From Prevotella sp. (GTDB lineage Bacteria; Bacteroidota; Bacteroidia; Bacteroidales; Bacteroidaceae), in assembly GCA_017475265.1 (NCBI GenBank), contig JAFVFY010000008.1, positions 1 to 41,742 on the forward strand: DNA of 41,742 bases. The letters are read 5' to 3'. Shown here piece by piece: positions 1 to 7,492 of the stretch. Position 1 is the stretch's first letter; every line of letters begins with the position of its first letter. A program made the translations under genes and the position numbers. The notes beneath the pieces are model-generated. The model saw only the letters and a program-made list of their open reading frames with translations, ran no database searches and was not told where the DNA came from.

Positions 1-1205
1 GCACTAAGCTTCTGCGAAATGTTCGCGCTTACTATCTGCATGGCACGGGCCACAGGCATGAAGATGCCGCCCTTAATGCCTACGGGCTTGCGGAAATAGA
101 GATGCACCAGTTCCTTTTCCATTCTGGGTGCCTCGAACTGGCTGTTGTGCTGCTGCAGCCGCACGATCTCCTCCTGCGTGAACCAGTAGCGGAAGCCCTG
201 CTGGTAGAGCGCATACGCCTGCGAGTAGATGCCCTCGTAGTCGAAGGGATGCTCGCGGGGCGACTCTATCGACTCCACCTCGAAGGGCAGCCAGCGGCGG
301 TTGCCCGTGGGGTCAGAGAGGAACTGCACGTTATTGCCTGTGCCGCAGAACGAGGCGATATGCTTGCGGTGCTCATGGAAATGGGCGTATGCCGCCCGCT
401 CGTCAATCGAGGGCATCGTCACCGCCGCCTTCAACTGGTTCAGTTCGCGGGCGTTCATCGTGTCGAGCTCTTCGCAGCATACGAGGCCATACTGCGCCAG
501 TGTCAGCAGGTCGTCGCGCCCCATGCGACTCGCGTTGGTCTTCGTGTAGAAATACTGTCGCAGTTCCGGCGGCAGCAGGTAGTTGAACCACGTCGTCTTG
601 TACGATCCCTGCTCGCCGATGAGCACCAGGATCACGTTGTTCACCACCGTCTCGTCAATCCATCCGGCCACCATGCCCACCAGCCACTTCGTCAGGTACT
701 CCGCGAAGAGCATCTGCTCCTGCACGTCGCCCTTCACGCTCACCGAGACCGACATCGCCAAGATATGGTTCTGCCCGTCCCATCGCGGCAGGTGCTCCAA
801 GTAATAGCGGAACGGGTGATACGTCGGCACGAAGTCGCTCTCAATGACGCGGTACATGTCCTGCACACGCACAGGTTTCTGCTGCGACAGTTCTGCCCAC
901 AGCGAGTTGACGATACGGTCGTTAATGGGTTGCCACAAGCCCCCTAAGTTAGGGGGTTCTTTGCATAGCAAAGCGGCAGAGCCGAGCGGGGGGTCTGAAC
1001 AAGCGCAGAACATTTCCCCGTTCGAATCCCTGTCGGAGTCGAGCACTCTGCACTCCACCCTTCCCGTAATCACATTGTGCCGCAGGAAAATCCTGTCACT
1101 GAGGAACGCCTTGATGTCCTCCACCGAGGCATACACCTCGCGCCAGTTTTTCTTCCGTTCCTTCTGCTCGCCGTCGGCCTTCTTCTTTTTCTTCTTCTCC
1201 TCCAT
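1..1205 (-). CDS. VirE/D5-like primase-helicase domain protein (partial, C-terminus beyond left edge)
   Basis: About 400 residues are visible from the ATG at 1205-1203, and the frame stays open to the window edge. The N-terminus is very basic (a run of Lys). A P-loop of the form GEQGSYKT is followed by an acidic strand (LVCCEELD) and a GTGNNVQFLSDPTGNRRW segment. Together these are typical of the VirE/virulence-associated protein E family, superfamily 3/D5-like ATPases found in mobile elements and prophages of Bacteroidetes. By family it would unwind or prime DNA during element replication. The start is supported by a well-spaced promoter 40 bases upstream. Residues about 67-89 are encoded by an inserted REP-like repeat (938-1005) that keeps the frame. 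Family assignment is fairly sure; the exact element type is unknown. Confidence 0.8.
   Translation of the reverse strand, partial: MEEKKKKKKADGEQKERKKNWREVYASVEDIKAFLSDRIFLRHNVITGRVECRVLDSDRDSNGEMFCACSDPPLGSAALLCKEPPNLGGLWQPINDRIVNSLWAELSQQKPVRVQDMYRVIESDFVPTYHPFRYYLEHLPRWDGQNHILAMSVSVSVKGDVQEQMLFAEYLTKWLVGMVAGWIDETVVNNVILVLIGEQGSYKTTWFNYLLPPELRQYFYTKTNASRMGRDDLLTLAQYGLVCCEELDTMNARELNQLKAAVTMPSIDERAAYAHFHEHRKHIASFCGTGNNVQFLSDPTGNRRWLPFEVESIESPREHPFDYEGIYSQAYALYQQGFRYWFTQEEIVRLQQHNSQFEAPRMEKELVHLYFRKPVGIKGGIFMPVARAMQIVSANISQKLS
938..1005. repeat. REP-like element (family A, extended form) inside the virE-like gene
   Basis: The element has the palindrome CCCCCTAAGTTAGGGGG at one end and GGGGGTCTGAACAAGCG at the other. 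The same two blocks form the intergenic doublets at 22484-22597 and 30515-30640. Here about 30 extra bases lie between them and contain two small hairpins (CTTTGC/GCAAAG and CGGC/GCCG). The element is read through in frame by the minus-strand gene. Confidence 0.8.
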
Positions 1206-1244
1206 AGCTTTATGTCCTTATGTTGTTCTGTCAAATATCAGCTA

Positions 1245-1275
1245 CAAAGGTACACATAAAAAACAAGCCCGTCAA
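1245..1275 (-). promoter_or_regulatory. Bacteroidetes-type promoter for the virE-like gene
   Basis: On the minus strand a TTG (1275-1273) is followed 20 bases later by TACCTTTG (1252-1245), matching the Bacteroidetes -33/-7 consensus. The start codon lies 40 bases downstream. Confidence 0.7.
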
Positions 1276-1291
1276 GGGCATCCTTGTCGGG

Positions 1292-1335
1292 TTAATCGTC
1301 TGGTTAAGAAGTTAAGCGTCTGGTTAATCGCCTGG
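1292..1335. repeat. Three copies of a 12-bp repeat TTAAKCGYCTGG
   Basis: Units lie at 1292-1303, 1312-1323 and 1324-1335, with an 8-bp TTAAGAAG between the first two. They fill the space between the stop of the 242-aa gene and the virE promoter. No function is evident. Confidence 0.6.
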
Positions 1336-1342
1336 TAAAAAA

Positions 1343-2071
1343 TTAGTGTTTTTCAGGTGTGGTGAGCAGAATTATTAACCGCTCCACTATCGCCACCATG
1401 CGGTCGTAGGGTTCACGGCGTTTCATCAGTCCCGGATCGTAATGCCACTTTATGAAAGGCTTGTTGAACAGCGTCTGGCTGATGTTCTTCACCGATGAGC
1501 GCGAATATGCAGCGTTCACCCTGCACGGCATCACCCGTTTCATCAGCCGGTCGAAGGCGTCGAAGTCATCGTCGCCGTACATCCCCGCATCGCTCAGCAA
1601 TCGGAACACCGCCTGCCAGTGGCTCTTCTGGTTGAACAGCATCTCCTCCGTCCCGTTGTATCGCTCCTCCATCAGCCGCTCCAGACAGTAGTATATATGA
1701 CCGTCGGAAAGGTCAGCACCCTTCAGCAGTGCCGTGTCAGCACCCGTCGCCTTGTCAGGAACCATCTGCTGCATCACCGTCTGCTGTGCCACGCCCATCA
1801 TCGCCGTCATCATTTCACCCAGCCTGCGCTGCTCGCGCTCCTCATGTTTGCGCTGTTCAGCCCTCTCTGCAAGCTCTATCCTGGCCAATGCGTTGCGGTA
1901 TGCGCCTGGCCATTCGTCCATGAAGGAAAACGTGGCCGCCAGCCCTCTGATTTCATTACGCGCAACAGCCGGCCCGCCATTGGCCAGGTAGAACTCGACC
2001 GTCTCGTCCACCATCTTCTGAATGGTGGAGAACCCCGTGGGGCTTGCTCGTGTCTGTTGCTGCTGTGCCAT
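1343..2071 (-). CDS. Hypothetical protein, 242 aa, mobile-region type
   Basis: An intact minus-strand frame upstream of the virE-like gene, with which it could be co-transcribed despite the latter having its own promoter. I do not recognise a domain. The protein is predicted soluble. It has a charged, probably helical middle (ERAEQRKHEEREQRR, about residues 68-82) followed by an alpha-rich region ending near LLTTPEKH. There is no signal peptide or membrane segment. Codon use looks like a real gene and the opposite-strand frames look like shadows. Its neighbours suggest a role in an accessory element, but this is inference only. Confidence 0.65.
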   Translation of the reverse strand: MAQQQQTRASPTGFSTIQKMVDETVEFYLANGGPAVARNEIRGLAATFSFMDEWPGAYRNALARIELAERAEQRKHEEREQRRLGEMMTAMMGVAQQTVMQQMVPDKATGADTALLKGADLSDGHIYYCLERLMEERYNGTEEMLFNQKSHWQAVFRLLSDAGMYGDDDFDAFDRLMKRVMPCRVNAAYSRSSVKNISQTLFNKPFIKWHYDPGLMKRREPYDRMVAIVERLIILLTTPEKH

Positions 2072-2231
2072 AAGGCTGATGGTATTTATAGTTTTCTTTT
2101 GGATTGATGAGTGTCCTTAGTTCTGGTTTGTTTATTGATATGGCGGCATGATATAGCACGACACTGCCGACAGCCCTGCTTCTGCTGGCAGTGCCGCTGT
2201 TTATTCCGTTCTTCTTGGGTGTCATGTTCAT
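1956..2231 (-). CDS. Possible small protein upstream of the 242-aa gene (91 aa)
   Basis: Starting at the MNMTPKK methionine, this frame runs 91 residues and overlaps the 242-aa gene by 116 bases in another frame. For it: a promoter-like box lies just upstream (2261-2292), and the first 50 or so codons look coding (SINKPELRTLINPKENYKYH). Against it: the C-terminal third is antiparallel-looking filler inside the next gene. It could be a genuine short gene, the real N-terminus of a frameshifted longer gene, or chance. Confidence 0.3.
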   Translation of the reverse strand: MNMTPKKNGINSGTASRSRAVGSVVLYHAAISINKPELRTLINPKENYKYHQPYGTAATDTSKPHGVLHHSEDGGRDGRVLPGQWRAGCCA

Positions 2232-2260
2232 AGTTTTCAGACCGTGTGCGTAAACAGCTG

Positions 2261-2292
2261 CAAAATTACTAAACTTTTCCGACATTCCACAA
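2261..2292 (-). promoter_or_regulatory. Promoter-like element upstream of the minus-strand hypothetical genes
   Basis: TTG at 2292-2290, a 21-base spacer, then TAATTTTG at 2268-2261 on the minus strand. It would serve the small ORF starting at 2231 and the 242-aa gene at 2071. The stretch from 2293 to 2537, between this and the hsdM promoter, is A/T-rich; I see no gene, RNA or clear repeat in it. Confidence 0.5.
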
Positions 2293-2537
2293 TACTTTAA
2301 CAAGATTTTTTCTTTACCTCGTTGTGCATGAAAAATGTAAAAACTTTCACTTTGATTGACCTCGAGCCATTAATCCTAAATCATTGTTCCTGAAAGTCCA
2401 CTTTCCGTTTTCACTTTCTCATTTTTCCACCCGTTTTCGTAAACAAAAGTTTTTTTACCATCACCCTTGGTCACCTGCCAGATAATGACGTCCACAAGAC
2501 TTACGAAACCGTTTTTCCGCAATTTCTCCACAAATTA

Positions 2538-2569
2538 TTTGTTCGTTTCAGTATTTCTTTTTATCTTTG
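2538..2569 (+). promoter_or_regulatory. Promoter of the type I restriction-modification operon
   Basis: TTTG at 2538-2541, a 20-base spacer and TATCTTTG at 2562-2569. This is a close match to the Bacteroidetes consensus. It lies 36 bases before the leader ORF and about 125 bases before hsdM. Confidence 0.75.
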
Positions 2570-2605
2570 CAGCACAATGCAGTAGAAGTTACAAATAGGA
2601 CGATT

Positions 2606-2692
2606 ATGGCCACATGGAATAAAGAAACCTTGCCAAGAGAGAACGTGGCTGACCACATTATTGAGATTACTGAATTGCAATTAAAGGCTTGA
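2606..2692 (+). CDS. 28-residue leader ORF just upstream of hsdM
   Basis: An ATG (2606) 37 bases after the operon promoter opens a 28-codon frame, beginning MATWNKETLPREN and ending in TGA at 2690-2692. The hsdM ATG follows after one base (2694). The arrangement suggests translational coupling or a small regulatory peptide. The purine-rich AGGACG before its ATG is a plausible ribosome site, whereas hsdM has none of its own outside this ORF. No homology is recognised. It could be a remnant of a longer gene or a chance frame. Confidence 0.4.
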   Translation: MATWNKETLPRENVADHIIEITELQLKA

Positions 2693-2693
2693 T

Positions 2694-4208
2694 ATGGCAA
2701 AGAAGAAAAATGAAAACACCACCTCCATCGGTTTTGAGGATGCGATATGGCGGGCGGCTGATAAGCTCCGAGGCAACCTGAATGCTTCGGAATATGAAGG
2801 CGTGGTGCTGGGACTGATATTCCTGAAGTATATCAGCGACAAGTTCGAGGCGAAGTACCAGGAACTGCTGCAGGAGCCGGATGCAGACATTGAGGACAAG
2901 GACGAATACGAGGCCGACAATGTGTTCTTCGTTCCTCAGGAGGCTCGTTGGCAGGTCATCAGCCTTGCAGCCCATACGCCCCAAATAGGCAAGGTGATTG
3001 ATGATGCGCTGGAGGCTATCGAGCGCGAGAACACCAAGCTGAAGGGTGTATTGCCAGGCAACTATGCCCGTCCCGAGTTGGACAAGCGCCGCCTGGGCGA
3101 CGTGGTGGACCTCTTTACCAACATCCACATGCTGGCATCGGGCGACGAAAAGGATTTGCTGGGCCGTGTCTATGAATACTGCCTGCAGAAGTTCGCCTCG
3201 ATGGAGGGCAAGAACGCCGGGGAGTTCTATACGCCCAGCTGCATCGTGCGTACCATCGTCGAGGTGCTGCAGCCCTACGAAGGCCGTGTCTATGACCCCT
3301 GCTGTGGCTCTGGCGGCATGTTCGTGCAGAGTGCGAAGTTCATCTATAACCACCAGAAGGACATCAATAACATCAGCGTCTATGGCCAGGAGGCTAACCC
3401 CTCGACATGGAAGATGGCGCACATGAACGTTGCTATCCGTGGACTGGAGGCCAATCTCGGCAAGAGCTATGCCGACACCTTCTTCAACGACCAGCACCCC
3501 ACGTTGAAGGCTGACTTCATCATGGCCAATCCTCCTTTCAATCTCAGCGACTGGGGCGCAGACAAGTTAGAGAAGGATGCCCGCTGGAAGTTCGGACTGC
3601 CGCCCGCAGGCAATGCCAACTTCGCTTGGATGCAGCACATGATTCACCACCTCTCGCCCATTGGACGCATCGGCTTGGTATTGGCCAATGGCGCATTAAG
3701 CAGTCAGACAGGAGGTGAGGGCACTATCCGCCAAAAGATAGTAGAGGCCGACTTGGTAGAGGGTATCATCGCCCTGCCTTCGCAGTTGTTCTATTCGACT
3801 GGTATTCCCGTATCGCTGTGGTTCCTCTCGCGCAGCAAGCAGCAGAAGGGTAAGGTACTGTTTATCGATGCTCGCAATATGGGTACAATGGTCACCCGTG
3901 CCGTTCGTGAGCTGATGGAGCCAGACATCCGAAAGATTGCTGACACCTTTGAGGCCTTCCGCAATGGCACCCTTGGCGATGAGGCAGGCTATTGTGCCGT
4001 CAAGACCTTACAGGACATCGCAGCGCAGGACTACATTCTGACTCCAGGCCGTTATGTAGGAATAGCCGAGCAGGAAGATGATGGCGAGCCGTTTGCGGAG
4101 AAGATGCAGCGGCTCACCTCAGAACTCAGCGGACTATTTGTAGAAAGTCACCGCTTGGAGGATGAGATTAAGAAGCAGTTAGGAAATATTGGATTTAAGA
4201 TTGAATAA
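2694..4208 (+). CDS. hsdM: Type I restriction enzyme, methyltransferase subunit HsdM
   Basis: The 504-aa length is typical for HsdM. The N-terminal helical HsdM_N domain occupies about residues 10-140 ([15 protein letters not shown]...). The N6-adenine methyltransferase core follows, with GEFYTP at 176-181, the SAM-binding loop DPCCGSGG at 201-208 and the catalytic NPPF at 279-282. With HsdS it methylates adenines in the bipartite target; with HsdR added it restricts unmodified DNA. It is first in the operon after the small leader ORF. All catalytic motifs are intact. GC content is clearly higher than in the four genes that follow. Confidence 0.97.
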   Translation: MAKKKNENTTSIGFEDAIWRAADKLRGNLNASEYEGVVLGLIFLKYISDKFEAKYQELLQEPDADIEDKDEYEADNVFFVPQEARWQVISLAAHTPQIGKVIDDALEAIERENTKLKGVLPGNYARPELDKRRLGDVVDLFTNIHMLASGDEKDLLGRVYEYCLQKFASMEGKNAGEFYTPSCIVRTIVEVLQPYEGRVYDPCCGSGGMFVQSAKFIYNHQKDINNISVYGQEANPSTWKMAHMNVAIRGLEANLGKSYADTFFNDQHPTLKADFIMANPPFNLSDWGADKLEKDARWKFGLPPAGNANFAWMQHMIHHLSPIGRIGLVLANGALSSQTGGEGTIRQKIVEADLVEGIIALPSQLFYSTGIPVSLWFLSRSKQQKGKVLFIDARNMGTMVTRAVRELMEPDIRKIADTFEAFRNGTLGDEAGYCAVKTLQDIAAQDYILTPGRYVGIAEQEDDGEPFAEKMQRLTSELSGLFVESHRLEDEIKKQLGNIGFKIE

Positions 4209-4218
4209 AAAGGATACA

Positions 4219-5052
4219 ATGAAGAAAGAAATCATAGAACAGTTATACAGCGCTTTCGAGCAGGCTGCGCTTGAAGTAGATGGTGTTGAATGTTGGAGTG
4301 CAAGAGAGTTACAGACATTGCTTGGCTATAGCCTTTGGCAGAACTTTACTAAAGTTATAAATAAAGCCAAAGTCGCTTGTGAGAATGTTAATCAGTCAAC
4401 ATCCGACCATTTTATTGACGCCAATAAAATGGTTGAACTAGGTAGTGGCGCTCAGCGTGAGATAGAAGACATGATGCTTACACGCTATGCCTGCTATTTG
4501 GTGGCTCAAAATGGAGACCCACGTAAAGAGCAGATTGCCTTTGCACAGACCTATTTTGCCGTGCAGACGCGTAAAGCAGAACTCATAGAGAAACGCCTGC
4601 TGGAAGTGGAGCGTGTAAAGGCTCGTGCCAAGTTACAAGAGACAGAGAAGATACTTTCAGGTGTATTGTATGAACGTGGTGTCAACGATAAGAGTTTTGC
4701 TGTCATACGCTCGAAAGGCGACCAAGCCTTGTTTCGTTTGAATACAGCTACATTGAAGCGAAAGATGGGTGTTCCTGCCAGTCGTCCATTGGCAGACTTC
4801 CTTCCTACTATCAGCATTAAGGCCAAGGACTTTGCTGCTGAAATGACGAGCGTCAATGTCCAGGCAAAGGACTTGCAAAGTGAGACGATGATAGCCAAAG
4901 AGCATATTGACAACAACGCTGCAGTTCGCCGTATGCTCTTGGAACGTGGCATCGTGCCAGAAAACCTTCCCGCTGCTGAGGATGTGAAGAAGGTGGAACG
5001 CAGGCTGGCCAGCGAAGAAAAGAAGGCTATAGAGAACAAGAAGAAAAAGTAA
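4219..5052 (+). CDS. dinD: DinD-like DNA damage-inducible protein
   Basis: 277 residues from the ATG at 4219, chosen because it follows hsdM by 10 bases and has an AAAGGA ribosome site seven bases upstream; a longer frame would overlap hsdM. The signature [13 protein letters not shown] (about 25-37), a DHF segment, then [13 protein letters not shown] and [10 protein letters not shown] match E. coli DinD, an SOS-induced protein reported to disturb RecA filaments. The C-terminus is Lys/Glu-rich and probably helical. In this operon it could modulate repair of restriction breaks or act as an accessory regulator. That is inference; co-location of dinD-type genes with type I systems is known from other bacteria. 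Confidence 0.88.
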   Translation: MKKEIIEQLYSAFEQAALEVDGVECWSARELQTLLGYSLWQNFTKVINKAKVACENVNQSTSDHFIDANKMVELGSGAQREIEDMMLTRYACYLVAQNGDPRKEQIAFAQTYFAVQTRKAELIEKRLLEVERVKARAKLQETEKILSGVLYERGVNDKSFAVIRSKGDQALFRLNTATLKRKMGVPASRPLADFLPTISIKAKDFAAEMTSVNVQAKDLQSETMIAKEHIDNNAAVRRMLLERGIVPENLPAAEDVKKVERRLASEEKKAIENKKKK

Positions 5053-5062
5053 ATTCCCATTT

Positions 5063-6226
5063 ATGGAAGAGAAAAAGAATATAGCAAATAAAACAGCGAC
5101 ACCATCGTTTGTGTATCGTGACGGGATGACTGCTGACAATGAGTATATAGAATGGCTGGCGGATGTAAAAGCGCGATTTCGTCAAAGCCAGATAAAGGCT
5201 TCTGTCAGAGTGAACACTACTATGCTTGAATTCTATTGGAGCGTAGGACGTGACCTGGTACGTTTGCGGGCAGAAGAGCGATGGGGTGCAGGAGTCGTGA
5301 AGCAGTTTGCCCTCGATATGCGTCAGGCATTTCCTAATGAAACCGGCTTCTCAGACACCAATGTAAAGTATATGAAACGTTGGTACTCGTTTTATTTTGA
5401 AAGAGTTACAAAAGGTCAGCAAGTTGCTGACCAATTAGCAGGGGATGAAAAAAGCCAACGACTCGTTGGCCAAATTGAGGTTGCAGAAAAAGGTCAGCAA
5501 GTTGCTGACCAATTGGAAATGCCGGAATCGTTTGGAAAAGTTCCCTGGTTTCATCATGTCCAAATCTTCTGTCATTGCGCTACTCTCGACGAGGCTCTCT
5601 TCTATATAAATAAGGTAATAGAAGAGGGATGGAGCCGCAGTTGGTTGGAAGATCAAATAGCTGCCAACCTCTTTACATCACAAGGTTCAGCCATTACGAA
5701 TTTCAATCAGACCCTTCCTGCGCCACAAAGCGACTTGGCCAATGAACTGCTGAAAGATGAGTACAACTTTGAATTCCTCACAATGAAAGCAAAATACGAC
5801 GAGCATGACTTGGAAGAAGCTCTTGTCGCCAATATAACCCGGTTTTTGCTAGAATTGGGCAAGGGCTTTGCATACGTTGGTCGTCAGATGGAGCTGCGTA
5901 TGGACGAAGAAACGACCTTCTTTCCTGATTTGGTGTTCTATCATATCCCACAGAAGCGGTATATTATCATTGAACTGAAAGCTGTGAAGTTTATGCCAGA
6001 GTTCGCAGGTAAGTTAAATTTTTATGTGACAGCTGCAGATAAATTACTAAAATGTGCAGATGATAATCCATCTGTAGGACTACTGATTTGTAAGACTGCT
6101 AAGAAAACCATCGTAGAGTGGTCGCTGCAGGATATACAGAAGCCTCTGGGTGTCGCTACTTATCAGTTGCAAGAGGTTGTCGAACGCACCATCGCAGAGT
6201 TAGAAAGCAGAAAGAATGTAGAATGA
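5063..6226 (+). CDS. YhcG/DUF1016 family protein with PD-(D/E)xK nuclease domain
   Basis: 387 aa. The N-terminal DUF1016_N helical domain lies at about residues 25-125 (EIEWLADVK-like start, FYWSVGRDL, WGAGVVKQFALDMR). The C-terminal nuclease domain lies at about 150-375, with FPDLVFYH then YIIIELK as the putative D...ExK metal site, preceded by GFAYVGRQ. YhcG-like proteins are often found inside or next to type I restriction loci; their exact role is not settled. The linker between the two domains (about residues 116-152) is made of palindrome-encoded repeats with KGQQVADQL occurring twice. The last base overlaps the hsdS start (ATGA). Confidence 0.88.
   Translation: MEEKKNIANKTATPSFVYRDGMTADNEYIEWLADVKARFRQSQIKASVRVNTTMLEFYWSVGRDLVRLRAEERWGAGVVKQFALDMRQAFPNETGFSDTNVKYMKRWYSFYFERVTKGQQVADQLAGDEKSQRLVGQIEVAEKGQQVADQLEMPESFGKVPWFHHVQIFCHCATLDEALFYINKVIEEGWSRSWLEDQIAANLFTSQGSAITNFNQTLPAPQSDLANELLKDEYNFEFLTMKAKYDEHDLEEALVANITRFLLELGKGFAYVGRQMELRMDEETTFFPDLVFYHIPQKRYIIIELKAVKFMPEFAGKLNFYVTAADKLLKCADDNPSVGLLICKTAKKTIVEWSLQDIQKPLGVATYQLQEVVERTIAELESRKNVE
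5414..5510. repeat. Three perfect palindromes in the linker of the YhcG-like gene
   Basis: GGTCAGCAAGTTGCTGACC (9+1+9) occurs at 5414-5432 and again at 5492-5510. A different palindrome, GCCAACGACTCGTTGGC (8+1+8), lies between them at 5454-5470. All are read in frame and lie in the interdomain linker. Confidence 0.85.
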
Positions 6227-7440
6227 TGGAAGAGTGGAAGATATATAAGTTGGAGGATGTCTGCACTGCATTAAGTGACGGATTGCACAAAGCACCTAAG
6301 TTTATAAACGGAGGTGACTACATCTTTGTGAATGCGAAAAACATAAGCAATGGTTTTATCGTTGACAATGATCCAACCAAGAAGTCTACTTACGAAGAAT
6401 ATCTGAAGTATTCATCGCCACTAAATGAAACAACAGTTTTATATTCTATTGATGGTACAATTGGAAATATAGCATTGTATAGGGGAGAAAAATGTATTTT
6501 GGGGAAAGGCGCTTGCTACCTGAACGCCAATCCAGCGTTGTTAGACAGGATGTATCTTTATTATGAGTTACAGGCTCCACGCTTCAAGTCATATATAGAT
6601 AAGATGTCTACAGGCTCTACTATCAAGCATATTTCTCTAAAAACGATGAGAAATTATGAAATGAGAGTTCCTTCAACAAGTACCCAACAGCAGATTGTTT
6701 CCGTCCTCAAATCCCTTGATGACAAAATCGAGGTGAATAGGCGGATAAATGACAATTTAGAGCAGCAGGCACAGGCGTTGTTTAAGTCGTGGTTTGTGGA
6801 CTTCGAACCATTCAAGGATGGTGAGTTTATTGATAGTGAATTGGGAATGATTCCGAAAGGGTGGAGAGTAGGAACCGTATATGAATACATTGATGTTATT
6901 TATGGCGCTCCTTATAAATCTTCATTATTCAATGAAGAAAAAGACGGACTGCCTCTAATTAGAATCCGTGATTTAAAAACCAATGCACCTCAATTCTATA
7001 CTCCTGAGATACTGCCTAATACAGAATACATTGAGGCTGGTGATGTTGTCGCAGGAATGGATGCAGAGTTTGTCCCCTATCTATGGTTAGGTGATAAAGG
7101 TGTATTAAATCAACGATGTTGTAAGTTCAAAGGCAAGAATGACGCAATATGCAACTACTACATTCTTTTCCTTGTTAAGCCTGAACTTGAATATGTACAA
7201 AACTATAAAACAGGCACAACAGTAAGCCACTTGGGGAAATCAGATATTGACAGATTCAAATTGATAACCCCACCAATAGATGTAGTTTTGGCATTCTCGA
7301 AAATCGTAAATTCAATGAAAGAAGAAGTGGTGAACCGAGCTCTTGAATCCCGCCGCCTCGCGAATCTCCGTGACACTCTCCTTCCGAAGTTGATGTCAGG
7401 AGAACTAAAAGTAAATGAAGTAGAAAAAGAATTATCTTAA
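6223..7440 (+). CDS. hsdS: Type I restriction enzyme, specificity subunit HsdS
   Basis: The ATG at 6223 overlaps the previous stop by four bases, so translation is probably coupled; a second ATG follows directly. The 405-aa protein has the usual two-half layout. Target-recognition domain 1 spans about residues 1-150. A conserved helical spacer (VLKSLDDKIEVNRRINDNLE) and FKSWFVDFEPF follow at about 160-200. Domain 2 starts at GWRVGTVYEYI and ends in a second conserved helix (NLRDTLLPKLMSGEL). It sets the DNA sequence recognised by HsdM and HsdR. Only one hsdS copy is visible, with no inverted partner or recombinase, so shuffling-type phase variation is not supported within this window. It is strongly A/T-rich. 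Confidence 0.95.
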   Translation: MMEEWKIYKLEDVCTALSDGLHKAPKFINGGDYIFVNAKNISNGFIVDNDPTKKSTYEEYLKYSSPLNETTVLYSIDGTIGNIALYRGEKCILGKGACYLNANPALLDRMYLYYELQAPRFKSYIDKMSTGSTIKHISLKTMRNYEMRVPSTSTQQQIVSVLKSLDDKIEVNRRINDNLEQQAQALFKSWFVDFEPFKDGEFIDSELGMIPKGWRVGTVYEYIDVIYGAPYKSSLFNEEKDGLPLIRIRDLKTNAPQFYTPEILPNTEYIEAGDVVAGMDAEFVPYLWLGDKGVLNQRCCKFKGKNDAICNYYILFLVKPELEYVQNYKTGTTVSHLGKSDIDRFKLITPPIDVVLAFSKIVNSMKEEVVNRALESRRLANLRDTLLPKLMSGELKVNEVEKELS

Positions 7441-7447
7441 AATAGGA

Positions 7448-7476
7448 TTGATATTCATTATTTTTTCGTATCTTTG
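7448..7476 (+). promoter_or_regulatory. Internal promoter before fic
   Basis: TTG at 7448-7450, an 18-base spacer and TATCTTTG at 7469-7476, in the 52-base gap between hsdS and fic. It could give fic and hsdR expression independent of the methylase genes, which would allow methylation before restriction. Confidence 0.55.
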
Positions 7477-7492
7477 CAGTAGATAAAGAAGT

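Noticed and set aside
102-947. Long plus-strand frame (281 aa) at the left edge
   Set aside because: It is the antisense shadow of the virE-like gene, which has recognisable ATPase motifs on the minus strand; the plus-strand peptide is Arg/His/Leu-rich without domains.
6223-7440. Phase-variable hsdS shuffling system
   Set aside because: Only one hsdS is present, with no inverted partial copy and no site-specific recombinase in the window.
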